54,905 bases of DNA from the NCBI GenBank assembly GCA_019117605.1, contig DWZK01000090.1, positions 1 through 54,905 on the forward strand, read 5' to 3'. Positions 18,072 to 27,220 of this stretch are shown one piece after another (position 1 is the first letter of the stretch; each line of letters starts with the position of its first letter). The translations under genes and the position numbers were made by a program. The stretch comes from Candidatus Intestinimonas stercoravium. Lineage in GTDB: Bacteria > Bacillota > Clostridia > Oscillospirales > Oscillospiraceae. The notes beneath the pieces are model-generated. The model ran no database searches and had not been told where the DNA came from. It saw only the letters and a program-made list of their open reading frames with translations.

Positions 18072-18938
18072 CTATACCAGCGCCTGGGTAAAGGCCTCCG
18101 CGTCAAAAGGCCGCAGATCCTCCAGGCCCTCCCCCAGGCCCACATACTTCACAGGGATCTGCAGGGTGTCCGCGATGGCCACGGTGATGCCCCCCTTGGC
18201 GGAGCCGTCCAGCTTGGTGAGGACGATGCCGGTGACCCCGGCGGTCTCCTGGAACTGTTTGGCCTGGATGAGCCCGTTCTGCCCGGTGGTGGCGTCCAGC
18301 ACCAGCAGGGTCTCCCGGTCCGCACCGGGCAGCTCCCGGTCGATGACCCGGGAGATCTTGTTCAGCTCGTTCATCAGGTTCTGCTTGTTGTGGAGGCGGC
18401 CGGCGGTGTCCACCAGCACCACGTCCATGTTCCGCGCCCGGGCGGCGCTCACCGCGTCGTATACCACCGCGGCGGGGTCCGCCCCCTCGTGCTGCTTGAC
18501 GATCTCCACTCCGGCCCGCTGGGCCCAGATGGTGAGCTGTTCGGCGGCGGCGGCCCGGAACGTGTCCCCCGCGCAGAGGAGGACCCGCTTCCCCTCCCCC
18601 TTGAGGGAGGCGGCCAGCTTGCCGATGGTGGTGGTCTTGCCCACGCCGTTGACCCCGATGAACAGGATGACCGAGGGCTTGGTGGTGAGATGGAGGCTCT
18701 GGTCCCCCACCTCCAGCATGTCCCGCAGGACCTCCCGGAGGCAGCCCCGCACTCCCTCCTCGTCCTTGATCTTCTGGGCCTTCACCCGCCGCTTGAGCTC
18801 CTCCACCGCCTTGAGCGTGGTGTCCATCCCCATGTCCGAGAGGATCAGCCGCTCCTCCAGCTCATCATAGAAGTCATCGTCGATGGCGGAAAATCCGGAA
18901 AAGATATTCAGCTTTTTAATTTTATCAAAAAATCCCAT
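18072..18938 (-). CDS. ftsY: signal recognition particle receptor FtsY
   Basis: SRP GTPase motifs GVNGVGKTTTIGKLA, DTFRAAAAEQL, DVVLVDTAGRLHNKQNLMNEL, TKLDGSAKGG. Short 288-aa form without an acidic A domain. Confidence 0.96.
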   Translation of the reverse strand: MGFFDKIKKLNIFSGFSAIDDDFYDELEERLILSDMGMDTTLKAVEELKRRVKAQKIKDEEGVRGCLREVLRDMLEVGDQSLHLTTKPSVILFIGVNGVGKTTTIGKLAASLKGEGKRVLLCAGDTFRAAAAEQLTIWAQRAGVEIVKQHEGADPAAVVYDAVSAARARNMDVVLVDTAGRLHNKQNLMNELNKISRVIDRELPGADRETLLVLDATTGQNGLIQAKQFQETAGVTGIVLTKLDGSAKGGITVAIADTLQIPVKYVGLGEGLEDLRPFDAEAFTQALV

Positions 18939-19009
18939 GTGTTACTCCTCGGATCGTCTTTTATTCAGATGGTCCCGCCTCCGGCGGGGCCCTGAAAATA
19001 CCTGCTCTT

Positions 19010-22000
19010 CTACTTGATGTGCAGCTTCTCCTCCACTTCGTTCAGGTCGATGGCCAGCAGGCGGCTGATCCCCTGTTCCTGCATCGTCACGCCGTAGAGC
19101 ACGTCCGCCTCTTCCATGGTGCCCCGGCGGTGGGTGATGACGATGAACTGGGTCTTCTCGCTCATGGTCCGCAGGTAATTGGCGAAGCGCTGGACGTTGA
19201 CATCGTCCAGGGCCGCTTCGATCTCATCCATGACGCAGAAGGGGGTGGGGCGCACTTTCAGGATGGCGAAATAGAGGGCGATGGCCACGAAGGCCTTCTC
19301 CCCGCCGGAGAGGAGAGAGAGCACCTTCAGCGCCTTCCCGGGGGGCTGCACCTTGATCTCGATGCCGCAGTTCAGGATGTCGTCCGGGTCCTCCAGCTCC
19401 AGCGCGGCGGTGCCGCCGCCGAAGAGCTCCCGGAAGGTCTCCTGGAACGCCTCGTTGATGACGGAGAACTGCTGGGAGAAGATACGTTTCATCTCGGCGG
19501 TGATCTCGCCGATGACCTTCTCCAGCTCCGCCTTGGACTGTGCCACGTCGTCCCGCTGGCCGGTGAGATAGCAGTACCGCTCGTTCACCCGCTGGAACTC
19601 CTCGATGGCGTCCAGATTGATGTTGCCCAGCGCGGACATCTCCCGCTTGAGCTCTCCCACCCGGCGCTGGGCCTTGGGAACGCTCTCCAGCTCCACCCGC
19701 TGGGCCTGGGCCGCCTGATGAGAGAGCTCATAGGTGTCCCACAGCTTGTCCAGGAGCTGCTTCTCCTCCGCAGCCACCTGGGTCTTCTTCTGCTCCAGGA
19801 CCGAGACCTCCCGCTCCATGGCCAGCAGCTCTCCGTTCTTCTCCCGGCTCTCCTTGTCCGCCCGGTTCCGCTGGGCCTCCAAGGCCAGCCGCTCCTCGTT
19901 CTTCCGGGCGATGGCCGCCCGCCGCTCCTGCTCCTCGCCTCTGATCTTCTGGAGCTCTTCCTCCTGCCGGGCGATCTGCGCGGTCAGGTCCCGGTCCTTC
20001 TCCTCATATCCGGCCAGCAGGCTCTCCCGCTGGGCCTTGTCCCCGGCGATGTCCCGGCGCAGGTCTTCCAGCTCTCCCAGCGCTTTGGAGGAGGCGGCCT
20101 CCTCTGCCTCCAGAGAGGCGATCTCCAGCCGCAGGGCGGCCATGCGGGCGTTCACCGCCTCCATCCTGGCCTGGCTCTCCCGGGCCCCGGCCTCTTTGCC
20201 CTCCGCCTCCGCCTGGAGGGCGGCCGCAGAGCCCTCCAGGGCCTCGATGCGGCCGCGGGCCTGTGCGGTGTCCGCCTCCAGCTGCCGGGCGCGCTCCTCG
20301 ATCTGGTCCAGCTCCTGCCGCTGATCCCGGGCCCGGGCCGCCAGCTCTTCCGTGGTCCGGCAGCCCGCGTCCCACCGCTCCTTCAGCTTCAAGATCCCGT
20401 CCTCCAGCTCCCGCTGGCGGCTCTGGGCGGTCTCCACGTCGTAGGCGGCCACCGCCGCCTCCCGCCGTGCGTCGTCCAGCGCCTTGACGGCCTGGGCCAG
20501 CTTCTCCTGGATGTCCGAGAGCTGGGCGCGGAGCCGGGTGAGCTCGTTGGCCCGGCTGAGGATGCCCGCCGACCGGGAGGCGGAGCCGCCCGTCATGGAG
20601 CCGCCGGGATCGAGCACCTGTCCATCCAGCGTCACGATCCGGAAGCGGTGATGGTACTTCCTGGCGATGGCGATAGCGGCGTCCAGGTCCTCGGCCACCA
20701 CCACCCGGCCCAGCAGGTTGGAGAATACCTTCGCATAGCGGGGATCGTACCGGACCAGCCGGTCCCCCATGCCGATGAAGCCGGGCTCTCTCTCCACCCC
20801 CTGATCCCGAAAGTCGGCTGGGCGGATGGAGCTCAGGGGCAGGAACGTACACCGGCCTCCGTCCCGGCGCTTGAGGTAGCCGATGGCCGCCTTGCCGTCC
20901 TCCTCCGCGTCCACCACGATGTTCTGCATGGCGCCCCCCAGGGCGGTCTCGATGGCCACGGTGTAGGCATCGGGCACCTGGACCAGGTCGGCCACCGGGC
21001 CGTGGACGTGCCGGAGCCCGCCCCGCTGGGCCTCCCCCATCACCAGCTTCACCGCCTTGGAGTAGCCCTCGTAGACCTTCTCCATCTCAGAGAGGATATG
21101 GATCCGGGAAGAGAGGGCGTTCTCCTCCATCTTCAGGCGGACGTGGCGGTCCTCCGCCTCTTTCACCCGCTTCTGCCTGGTCTCCGCCCGGAGGACGTAG
21201 CCCTGCAGGACGTTGAGCAGAGAGGCCCGCTCTTCCCTGGCCTTGTCCAGTTCGTCCTTCACCTGGTCGTTGGCCTTCCGGTTCTCCTCCAGCTTCCACT
21301 CTCCCACAGAGAGCTCCTGCCGGACCCCGTTGTCCCGGTCCAGGAGCTCCTGGGCCGCCGCCGCAAGGGCGGAGAGCAGGGCCTTGGCCTCTGCGGCGGA
21401 TGCGGTCTCGTCCGCCGCCTTGGCCCGGAGGGCCTCCAGCTCGCTCCGGAGCGCGCCGGCGCTGCGGCTCTCCTCTTCGGCGGAGCGCCGGGTGCCGTCG
21501 AGCGCCTCCCGCAGCTCTGTGAGCCGGGCCCCGATCTCCGCGAGCCGCTCCTGCCGCTGGGCGATCTGGCCGGCGATCGACCCGGCCCGCCCCTCCTGCT
21601 GGTCCAGCTCCCGCCGGACCTGGTCCGCGCTCTCCAGGTTGTGCTGGATCTGGGCCTTCAGCACGGCGATGGCCCGGTCGCACTCGTTGGCGTCCGCCTG
21701 CCGCTGCTGCATCTGGAACCGGAGGCCCTCCGCCTCCAGCTCCTTCTCCCGCATCTGGGCGGCGTAGCGCTCCGCCTGGGCGTAGAGGGCCTCCACCTGG
21801 GCGGCGGCGGCCTCCTTCTGCCGGATCGCCCCCTCGTAGTCGGTGTCCAGCTTGATCTCCTCCGCCCGGAGGTGGTCCAGCTGGTCCATCCACAGAGAGA
21901 TCTCCAGGCTCCGCAGCTCGTCCCGCAGGAGGAGGTAGCGCTTGGCCTTCTCCGCCTGGGCCCGGAGCGGCTCCACCTGGAGCTCCAGCTCGCCGATCTT

Positions 22001-22588
22001 GTCGTTGATGCGCACCAGGTTCTCCTGGGAGCGCTCCAGCTTCCGCTCCGCCTCCTCCTTCCGGTGGCGGTAGCGGGAGATGCCCGCCGCCTCCTCGAAG
22101 ACCTCCCGCCGGTCGGCGCTCTTCACCGACAGGATCTCGTCGATCTTGCCCTGGCCGATGATGGAATAGCCCTCCCGGCCCAGGCCGGTGTCCATGAAGA
22201 GCTCGTTCACGTCCCGGAGCCGCACCGCGTGGCGGTTGATGAAGTACTCGCTCTCCCCCGAGCGGTAATACCGCCGGGTGACCATGATCTCGCTCTCCTC
22301 CCGGTCGAACATGTGGCCGGTGTTGTCCAGGAGGAGGGATACCTCGGCATAGCCCAGCTGTTTGCGCTTGGTGGTGCCGCCAAAGATCACGTCCTCCATC
22401 TTCCCGCCCCGGAGGGCCTTGGTGGACTGCTCCCCCATCACCCAGCGCACCGCGTCCGATATATTGGATTTTCCGCTGCCGTTGGGGCCCACGATGGCGG
22501 TGACGTCGTGGTCGAAGGTCAACACCGTCTTATCCGGGAAAGACTTGAACCCCTGGATCTCCAGCGCTTTCAGATACAAAGCCTGCAC
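19010..22588 (-). CDS. smc: chromosome segregation protein SMC
   Basis: 1192 aa: Walker A GPNGSGKSNISDAVRWVMGE, coiled coils, hinge, C-terminal LLSGGEKAFVAIALYFAI signature and FCVMDEIEAALDDVN. Confidence 0.97.
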   Translation of the reverse strand: MQALYLKALEIQGFKSFPDKTVLTFDHDVTAIVGPNGSGKSNISDAVRWVMGEQSTKALRGGKMEDVIFGGTTKRKQLGYAEVSLLLDNTGHMFDREESEIMVTRRYYRSGESEYFINRHAVRLRDVNELFMDTGLGREGYSIIGQGKIDEILSVKSADRREVFEEAAGISRYRHRKEEAERKLERSQENLVRINDKIGELELQVEPLRAQAEKAKRYLLLRDELRSLEISLWMDQLDHLRAEEIKLDTDYEGAIRQKEAAAAQVEALYAQAERYAAQMREKELEAEGLRFQMQQRQADANECDRAIAVLKAQIQHNLESADQVRRELDQQEGRAGSIAGQIAQRQERLAEIGARLTELREALDGTRRSAEEESRSAGALRSELEALRAKAADETASAAEAKALLSALAAAAQELLDRDNGVRQELSVGEWKLEENRKANDQVKDELDKAREERASLLNVLQGYVLRAETRQKRVKEAEDRHVRLKMEENALSSRIHILSEMEKVYEGYSKAVKLVMGEAQRGGLRHVHGPVADLVQVPDAYTVAIETALGGAMQNIVVDAEEDGKAAIGYLKRRDGGRCTFLPLSSIRPADFRDQGVEREPGFIGMGDRLVRYDPRYAKVFSNLLGRVVVAEDLDAAIAIARKYHHRFRIVTLDGQVLDPGGSMTGGSASRSAGILSRANELTRLRAQLSDIQEKLAQAVKALDDARREAAVAAYDVETAQSRQRELEDGILKLKERWDAGCRTTEELAARARDQRQELDQIEERARQLEADTAQARGRIEALEGSAAALQAEAEGKEAGARESQARMEAVNARMAALRLEIASLEAEEAASSKALGELEDLRRDIAGDKAQRESLLAGYEEKDRDLTAQIARQEEELQKIRGEEQERRAAIARKNEERLALEAQRNRADKESREKNGELLAMEREVSVLEQKKTQVAAEEKQLLDKLWDTYELSHQAAQAQRVELESVPKAQRRVGELKREMSALGNINLDAIEEFQRVNERYCYLTGQRDDVAQSKAELEKVIGEITAEMKRIFSQQFSVINEAFQETFRELFGGGTAALELEDPDDILNCGIEIKVQPPGKALKVLSLLSGGEKAFVAIALYFAILKVRPTPFCVMDEIEAALDDVNVQRFANYLRTMSEKTQFIVITHRRGTMEEADVLYGVTMQEQGISRLLAIDLNEVEEKLHIK

Positions 22589-22720
22589 TCCTCACGGCCC
22601 CGCCGGCGGCGCTGCCCCCGGGCCGGGACGTCTCGTAGATACTAGATAGTACATTATACCAAGTCTCCCGTCCCTTTGCAAATCATTTCCCGGGGAGAGA
22701 CCGCTCCCACGCGCAAAACA

Positions 22721-22745
22721 GGGAGGGCGGCTGTGCCGCCCTCCC
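22721..22745 (-). terminator. terminator of the NSS transporter gene
   Basis: GGGAGGGCGGC-tgt-GCCGCCCTCCC, then TGTTTTG on the minus strand. Confidence 0.7.
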
Positions 22746-22753
22746 CGAGGTCC

Positions 22754-24142
22754 TCAGAAAAATTTCTCATAGTAGCCCATAGCGAAGATCACCAGGACGA
22801 TGAGGGGCAGGATGTAAGTGAAGTAGGGCCGCAGCTTGGCGGGGAACTTCAGCCCCTTGCCCTGGTCCGCCTCTGCCAGGAAGTTCTCATAGCCCCAGCC
22901 CACCTTGGGGGAGACCACGCAGAAGAGCAGGTAGAGCAGCGAGCCCAGGGGCAGCAGGTTCTGGGAGACGATGAAGTCCTCCAGGTCCATGACGCCGCTG
23001 CCCGCCCCGAAGGGCTGGAAGCCGGAGAGGACGTTGAAGCCCAGCAGGCAGGGCAGGCTCAGCAGGAAGATGAGCACCGTGTTGGCGATCACCGCCGTCC
23101 GGCGGCTGACCTCCCACTTGTCCATCCAGCAGGCCAGGATGTTCTCGAACACGGCGGTAACGGTGGACAGGGCCGCGAAGGACATGAACACGAAGAACAA
23201 GGCCCCCCACAGCCGCCCGCCGGGCATGTCGTTGAAGATGTTGGGCAGGGTGACGAAGATCAGGTTGGGCCCCGAGTCGGGCTCGATCCCGAAGGCGAAG
23301 GCCGAGGGGAAGATGATGAGGCCGGAGATGAAGGCCACGCAGGTATCCAGCACGGTGATGTTGATGACCTCCCCCAGCATCCGCCGCTCCCGGCCCAGAT
23401 AGCTGCCGAAGATGGCCATGGCGCCGATGCCCAGGCTGAGGGTGAAGAAAGCCTGCCCCATGGCGGCGTAGACGGCCTCTCCCAGGCGGAAGCTGCCGTC
23501 GGGCCCGTAGAACAGGTTGTGGAAATTGGGCACCAGGTAGAACTTCAGGCCCTCGATGGCCCCGGGCAGGGTCACCGCCCGGACCGCCAACACCAGCAGC
23601 AGGGCGAAGAGGCAGAGCATCATGGCCTTGTTCACCTTCTCCACGCCGTCCTTCAGGCCCCGGCTGCACACCAGCATGCCCAGCAGGACCACCAGGCCCA
23701 TGAACACCACCTGGATCGCCGGGTCGGCGGTCATGTCGCTGAAGATCTGCGCCACTCCCTGGGTGTCCTGCCCCACGAAGTCGCCCTTGAGCATCTTGCA
23801 GAAATACAGGATGAGCCAGCCGGCGATGGTGGTATAGAACATCATGAGCAGATAGTTGCCCGCCATGCCGAACCAGCCGTACCAATGCCATCTGGTCCCC
23901 TTGGGCTCCAGCTGCTGGAAGGAGCAGATGACGCTCTTCTGGCTGGCCCGGCCCACGGAGAACTCCATGACCATGATGGGGATGCCCATGACCACCAGGA
24001 AGAAGAGATAGACCAGGACGAAGGCAGCGCCGCCGTACTGTCCCACGATATAGGGGAAACGCCATACGTTGCCCAGGCCGATGGCGCAGCCCGCTGAGAT
24101 CAGGATGAAGCCGAGACGGGATGAAAACTTCTCTCTCTCCAA
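22754..24142 (-). CDS. sodium-dependent neurotransmitter:sodium symporter (NSS/SNF) family transporter
   Basis: SSRLGFILISAGCAIGLGNVWRFPYIVGQYGGAAFVLVYL is the classic NSS TM1-2 signature. A TTG start at 24142 with upstream GGAGGAG seems better than the listed GTG at 24157. Confidence 0.93.
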   Translation of the reverse strand: MEREKFSSRLGFILISAGCAIGLGNVWRFPYIVGQYGGAAFVLVYLFFLVVMGIPIMVMEFSVGRASQKSVICSFQQLEPKGTRWHWYGWFGMAGNYLLMMFYTTIAGWLILYFCKMLKGDFVGQDTQGVAQIFSDMTADPAIQVVFMGLVVLLGMLVCSRGLKDGVEKVNKAMMLCLFALLLVLAVRAVTLPGAIEGLKFYLVPNFHNLFYGPDGSFRLGEAVYAAMGQAFFTLSLGIGAMAIFGSYLGRERRMLGEVINITVLDTCVAFISGLIIFPSAFAFGIEPDSGPNLIFVTLPNIFNDMPGGRLWGALFFVFMSFAALSTVTAVFENILACWMDKWEVSRRTAVIANTVLIFLLSLPCLLGFNVLSGFQPFGAGSGVMDLEDFIVSQNLLPLGSLLYLLFCVVSPKVGWGYENFLAEADQGKGLKFPAKLRPYFTYILPLIVLVIFAMGYYEKFF

Positions 24143-24170
24143 AGGAAACTCCTCCACTCCTTTCTCGATC

Positions 24171-24239
24171 CCAGGGGATATCTGAGAAGCGGCGAAATAT
24201 TGCGGTATGGTATTTAGGCGATTCTCAGATATCCTCTGG
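24171..24239. promoter_or_regulatory. 18-bp inverted repeat with ~33-nt loop upstream of the NSS transporter
   Basis: CCAGGGGATATCTGAGAA (24171-24188) / TTCTCAGATATCCTCTGG (24222-24239), 17/18 complementary. Confidence 0.6.
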
Positions 24240-24259
24240 ACCTCCAGAGCGCGGGCGGT

Positions 24260-24940
24260 TCACCGCCCCTGGATGACGGCTATGGCCGCCTTGGCGGCGT
24301 TCTGCTCCGCCTCTTTCTTGCTGCGCCCTTCCCCGGCGCCTACCGGTTCGCCGTTGAGGGAGACCTCCACCTGGAATACCTTGGCGTGGTCAGGGCCGCT
24401 CTCTCCCATGAGCCGGTAGCTCAGGACCTGTCCGCTCTCCCGCTGGACCAGTTCCTGGAGGGCGGTCTTGTAGTCCCGGGACCCGCCGTCCAGCTCCCGC
24501 TGGTTGTTGGTCAGGATGAACTTGGTGATGAGCTTCCGGGCCGACCCGATCCCGCCGTCCAGATACACTGCGGCGATCACCGCCTCCACGGCGTCCGCCT
24601 GGATGGAGGGCCGCTGCCTGCCGCCGCCGGCGTCCTCGCCCTTGCCCAGCTGGAGGTAGCTGCCCAGCTCCAGCTTGCGGGCCACCTCCACCAGGCTCTC
24701 CTCACACACCAGGGCGGCCCGGGTACGGGTCAGCTCTCCCTCCGGCATGTCGGGGTGGTTGCGGTAGAGGTAGTCGGCCACCACCATGCCCAGCACAGAG
24801 TCCCCCAGGAACTCCAGCCTCTCGTTGCTCCCCAGGCTCTTGCCCTTGTTCTCGTTGGCGTAGGAGCTGTGAGTCAGCGCGTTCTCCAGATAGCTGCGGT
24901 CCTGGAAGGTATAGCCCAGCCGCTGTTCCAAACGCTCCAT
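24260..24940 (-). CDS. rnc: ribonuclease III
   Basis: LENALTHSSYANENKGKSLGSNERLEFLGDSVLGMVVADYLY; EAVIAAVYLDGG; C-terminal dsRBD (GAGEGRSKKEAEQNAAKAAI). Confidence 0.96.
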   Translation of the reverse strand: MERLEQRLGYTFQDRSYLENALTHSSYANENKGKSLGSNERLEFLGDSVLGMVVADYLYRNHPDMPEGELTRTRAALVCEESLVEVARKLELGSYLQLGKGEDAGGGRQRPSIQADAVEAVIAAVYLDGGIGSARKLITKFILTNNQRELDGGSRDYKTALQELVQRESGQVLSYRLMGESGPDHAKVFQVEVSLNGEPVGAGEGRSKKEAEQNAAKAAIAVIQGR

Positions 24941-24988
24941 ATGCTTTCACCTCCCTTCGGCGCCGCGAAGCGCGGATATAATGAAACG

Positions 24989-25012
24989 AAAGCCCCGCCT
25001 TCGCGGGGCTTT
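24989..25012 (-). terminator. terminator downstream of acpP
   Basis: AAAGCCCCGC-cttc-GCGGGGCTTT followed by CGTTTC on the minus strand. Confidence 0.75.
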
Positions 25013-25042
25013 CGCACTCAGCGTGAGCGTATGGGCGCAGCC

Positions 25043-25279
25043 TCAGGCGTCCAGCTTGTTCTGGATGTAGTTCACCAGATCCCCCACTGTGGCGATCTTG
25101 GCGATCTCGTCCTCGGACATCTCGGAGATGCCGAACTCCTCCTCCAAGGCCATGGAGAGCTCCACGATGTCCAGGGAATCCGCGTCCAGGTCGTTTTCGA
25201 AAGTAGTGTCCATGGTGATGGTATCCGCCTCGATGCCGAACTGCTCGGAGATGAGTTTGCACAGCTTCTCGAAAATCAT
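25043..25279 (-). CDS. acpP: acyl carrier protein
   Basis: 78-aa C-terminal part of the listed 409-aa frame: MIFEKLCKLISEQFGIEADTITMDTTFENDLDADSLDIVELSMALEEEFGISEMSEDEIAKIATVGDLVNYIQNKLDA (DSL phosphopantetheine site). Confidence 0.96.
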   Translation of the reverse strand: MIFEKLCKLISEQFGIEADTITMDTTFENDLDADSLDIVELSMALEEEFGISEMSEDEIAKIATVGDLVNYIQNKLDA

Positions 25280-25368
25280 ATCGTCCTCGACTCCTTCAAA
25301 GGATTTTACACCATCATAATAGGGACATTTCCGCTGGCTGTCAATACCAATTTTCAATTTGTGCGGGC

Positions 25369-26400
25369 TCAGCCGGCCTCCTCCCGCTCCAGGCGCATGT
25401 GGTCGATGTTCTCCACGATGTCGTCGATGATGCCGGAGCTCACGAAGGTGGCGGCCTGCCGGATGGCGTTCTTGATGGCGTAGTCGTTGGAGGAGCCGTG
25501 GGCCTTGATCACCGGCTTGGAGATGCCCAGCAGGGCGGTGCCTCCCACCTCGCCGGAGTCCATCAGCTTCTTGAAGGCCATCAGACCGTCCTTGACGCAC
25601 AGGGCCCCCAGCTTGGTGATGAGGTTCTTCTTGAACATGGCCTTGAGCTCCCTGGCCAGGAGACCGCCGGTGCCCTCCATGGTCTTGAGGAAGATATTGC
25701 CCGAGTACCCGTCGGCCACGATCACATCCACCTCGCCGTACACCGCCTCCCGGGCCTCCACGTTGCCCACGAAGTTGATGCGGCCCTCTTTCCCCGCCTT
25801 GGTGAGGAGGGCGTGGGTCTCCTTCTGGAGTTCGCCGCCCTTGGAGGGCTCCGCCCCGATGTTCAGCAGGCCCACCCGGGGCTCCGGACGGCCCAGCACA
25901 TGGTCGGCGTAATAGGAGCCCATGAAGGCGAATTGCAGAAGGTATTCCGGGGCGCACTCGGCGGTGGCGCCGGCGTCGATGAGCACCGCGCCCCCCTTCC
26001 CCGTGGGCACCACCGGTGCCAGGGCCGCCCGGCGGATGCCCCGGATCCGCTTGACCATCAGGGTGGCGGCGGAGAGCAGCGCGCCGGTGCTCCCGGCGGA
26101 GACGAAGGCGTCCCCGCCCCCCTTCTTGAGCAGGTCCAGGCCCACCGTCAGAGAGGAGTTCTTCTTCTCCCGGAAGGCGGTGGCCGGATTGTCGCACATC
26201 TCCACCACCTGGTCGGCGTGGACGATCTCGATCCCCTTGGGCAGATCGCCGATCCCGTCCGACCGGAGGCACTGGAGGATGTCCTCCCCCCGGCCTACCA
26301 GGATGACCTCCACGCCGTACTCCTTCACCGCAGTCAGTGCGCCCCGCACGTTGCTGTGGGGCGCATTGTCGCCGCCCATGGCGTCCACGATGATCTTCAT
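25369..26400 (-). CDS. plsX: phosphate acyltransferase PlsX
   Basis: MKIIVDAMGGDNAPHSNVRGALTAVKEYGVEVILVG...; SAGSTGALLSAATLMVKRIRGIRRAALAPV; NIGAEPSKG. Confidence 0.96.
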   Translation of the reverse strand: MKIIVDAMGGDNAPHSNVRGALTAVKEYGVEVILVGRGEDILQCLRSDGIGDLPKGIEIVHADQVVEMCDNPATAFREKKNSSLTVGLDLLKKGGGDAFVSAGSTGALLSAATLMVKRIRGIRRAALAPVVPTGKGGAVLIDAGATAECAPEYLLQFAFMGSYYADHVLGRPEPRVGLLNIGAEPSKGGELQKETHALLTKAGKEGRINFVGNVEAREAVYGEVDVIVADGYSGNIFLKTMEGTGGLLARELKAMFKKNLITKLGALCVKDGLMAFKKLMDSGEVGGTALLGISKPVIKAHGSSNDYAIKNAIRQAATFVSSGIIDDIVENIDHMRLEREEAG

Positions 26401-26427
26401 AGCATACCTTCTCTCTTATCAGTCTTT

Positions 26428-26694
26428 TTATCCATCGCAGGATCCCTGCGCCGCCGTCCGGTCCATCCCGATATCCCGCCGCTCATCGCTCAGTCCCAGC
26501 AGATAGTCGGCGGAGACCTGGAAAAACACGCACAGCGCGTAGAGCCTCGCCATGGATGTGGCGGAAGCCCCTTTCTCCATATCGCCGATCTGCGTGCTGG
26601 TGATGCCCAATTCCCGCCCCAGTTGGGAGGCGGTCATATTTCTCTCTCTCCGCAGCTGGGCCAGACGGGCCCCGAAGATCTTTTTATCGAACAT
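26428..26694 (-). CDS. XRE-family HTH transcriptional regulator
   Basis: LRRERNMTASQLGRELGITSTQIGDMEKGASATSMARLYALCVFFQVSADYLLGLSDER. ATG at 26694 with AAGGGGG upstream seems better than the listed GTG at 26712. Confidence 0.88.
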   Translation of the reverse strand: MFDKKIFGARLAQLRRERNMTASQLGRELGITSTQIGDMEKGASATSMARLYALCVFFQVSADYLLGLSDERRDIGMDRTAAQGSCDG

Positions 26695-26714
26695 GGCCTG
26701 TCCCCCTTGCACTT

Positions 26715-26755
26715 TCAGATCTTATCTGATATCATATATTCAGATTAAATCTGAA
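26715..26755. promoter_or_regulatory. two palindromic operators with identical half-sites
   Basis: TCAGAT-CTT-ATCTGA (26715-26729) and TTCAGAT-TAA-ATCTGAA (26739-26755): same 6-bp half-site, same 3-bp spacer, centres 25 bp apart, in the divergent intergenic region. Confidence 0.8.
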
Positions 26756-26767
26756 ATGAGGTGTTTC

Positions 26768-26998
26768 ATGATGTCGGACCCCCTCGCCCTGCTCTTCTTC
26801 CACGACCTGGAGGCCGGCCGCATCGGCTTCGAGCACATGGAGGGCTACCGCGATGCCGCCCGGGCCCTGGCCGCCCGCACAGAGGCGGATGAGGAGCTGG
26901 AGGAGCTGGTCTACCGGCGGAGCATCCTGGAGAACGAGTGCTGCTATCGCAGCGGCTTCCGGGCCGCCCTCCGCCTGCTCCTCCAGGGGTCGGACTAG
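26768..26998 (+). CDS. small hypothetical protein divergent from the XRE regulator
   Basis: MMSDPLALLFFHDLEAGRIGFEHMEGYRDAARALAARTEADEELEELVYRRSILENECCYRSGFRAALRLLLQGSD; GAGGTG upstream of the start. Start could be 26756, 26768 or 26771. Confidence 0.65.
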   Translation: MMSDPLALLFFHDLEAGRIGFEHMEGYRDAARALAARTEADEELEELVYRRSILENECCYRSGFRAALRLLLQGSD

Positions 26999-27000
26999 AG

Positions 27001-27053
27001 CTCCAGCCCCGCCAGGACCTCCAGGCCCCGTCTGCTCAGCTCCGCGTTTTTAT
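27001..27053. repeat. direct repeat copy A: duplicated 3' end of trmFO
   Basis: Identical over 53 bp to 27227-27279 (ctccagccccgccaggacctccaggccccgtctgctcagctccgcgtttttat). Confidence 0.92.
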
Positions 27054-27220
27054 CGCGCTCGTCTCCCCACGGGACGAGTCCCGTGGGGGCCCCGGTCTGG
27101 CTGCACATCCTCGGGGCAGATCGACTGCCCCTGCGGCAAGGTCCGGACCGCCGGTCCGGACGCTTGGGCGCGCCGGACGGCGCGGCTCGCTCCGCTCGCA
27201 AGGCAAGCGCCCTCAGCGCT

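Noticed and set aside
19019-22645. 1208-aa plus-strand ORF opposite smc
   Set aside because: Antisense frame of a certain SMC gene; Leu/Pro/His/Gly-rich nonsense composition.
25280-26272. First ~330 aa of the listed 409-aa minus ORF
   Set aside because: Out-of-frame overlap with plsX that merely runs into acpP; only the last 78 aa are real.
26552-26767. N-terminal extension of the plus-strand 148-aa ORF
   Set aside because: Antisense to the XRE gene and across the operator palindromes; a start near 26768 fits better.
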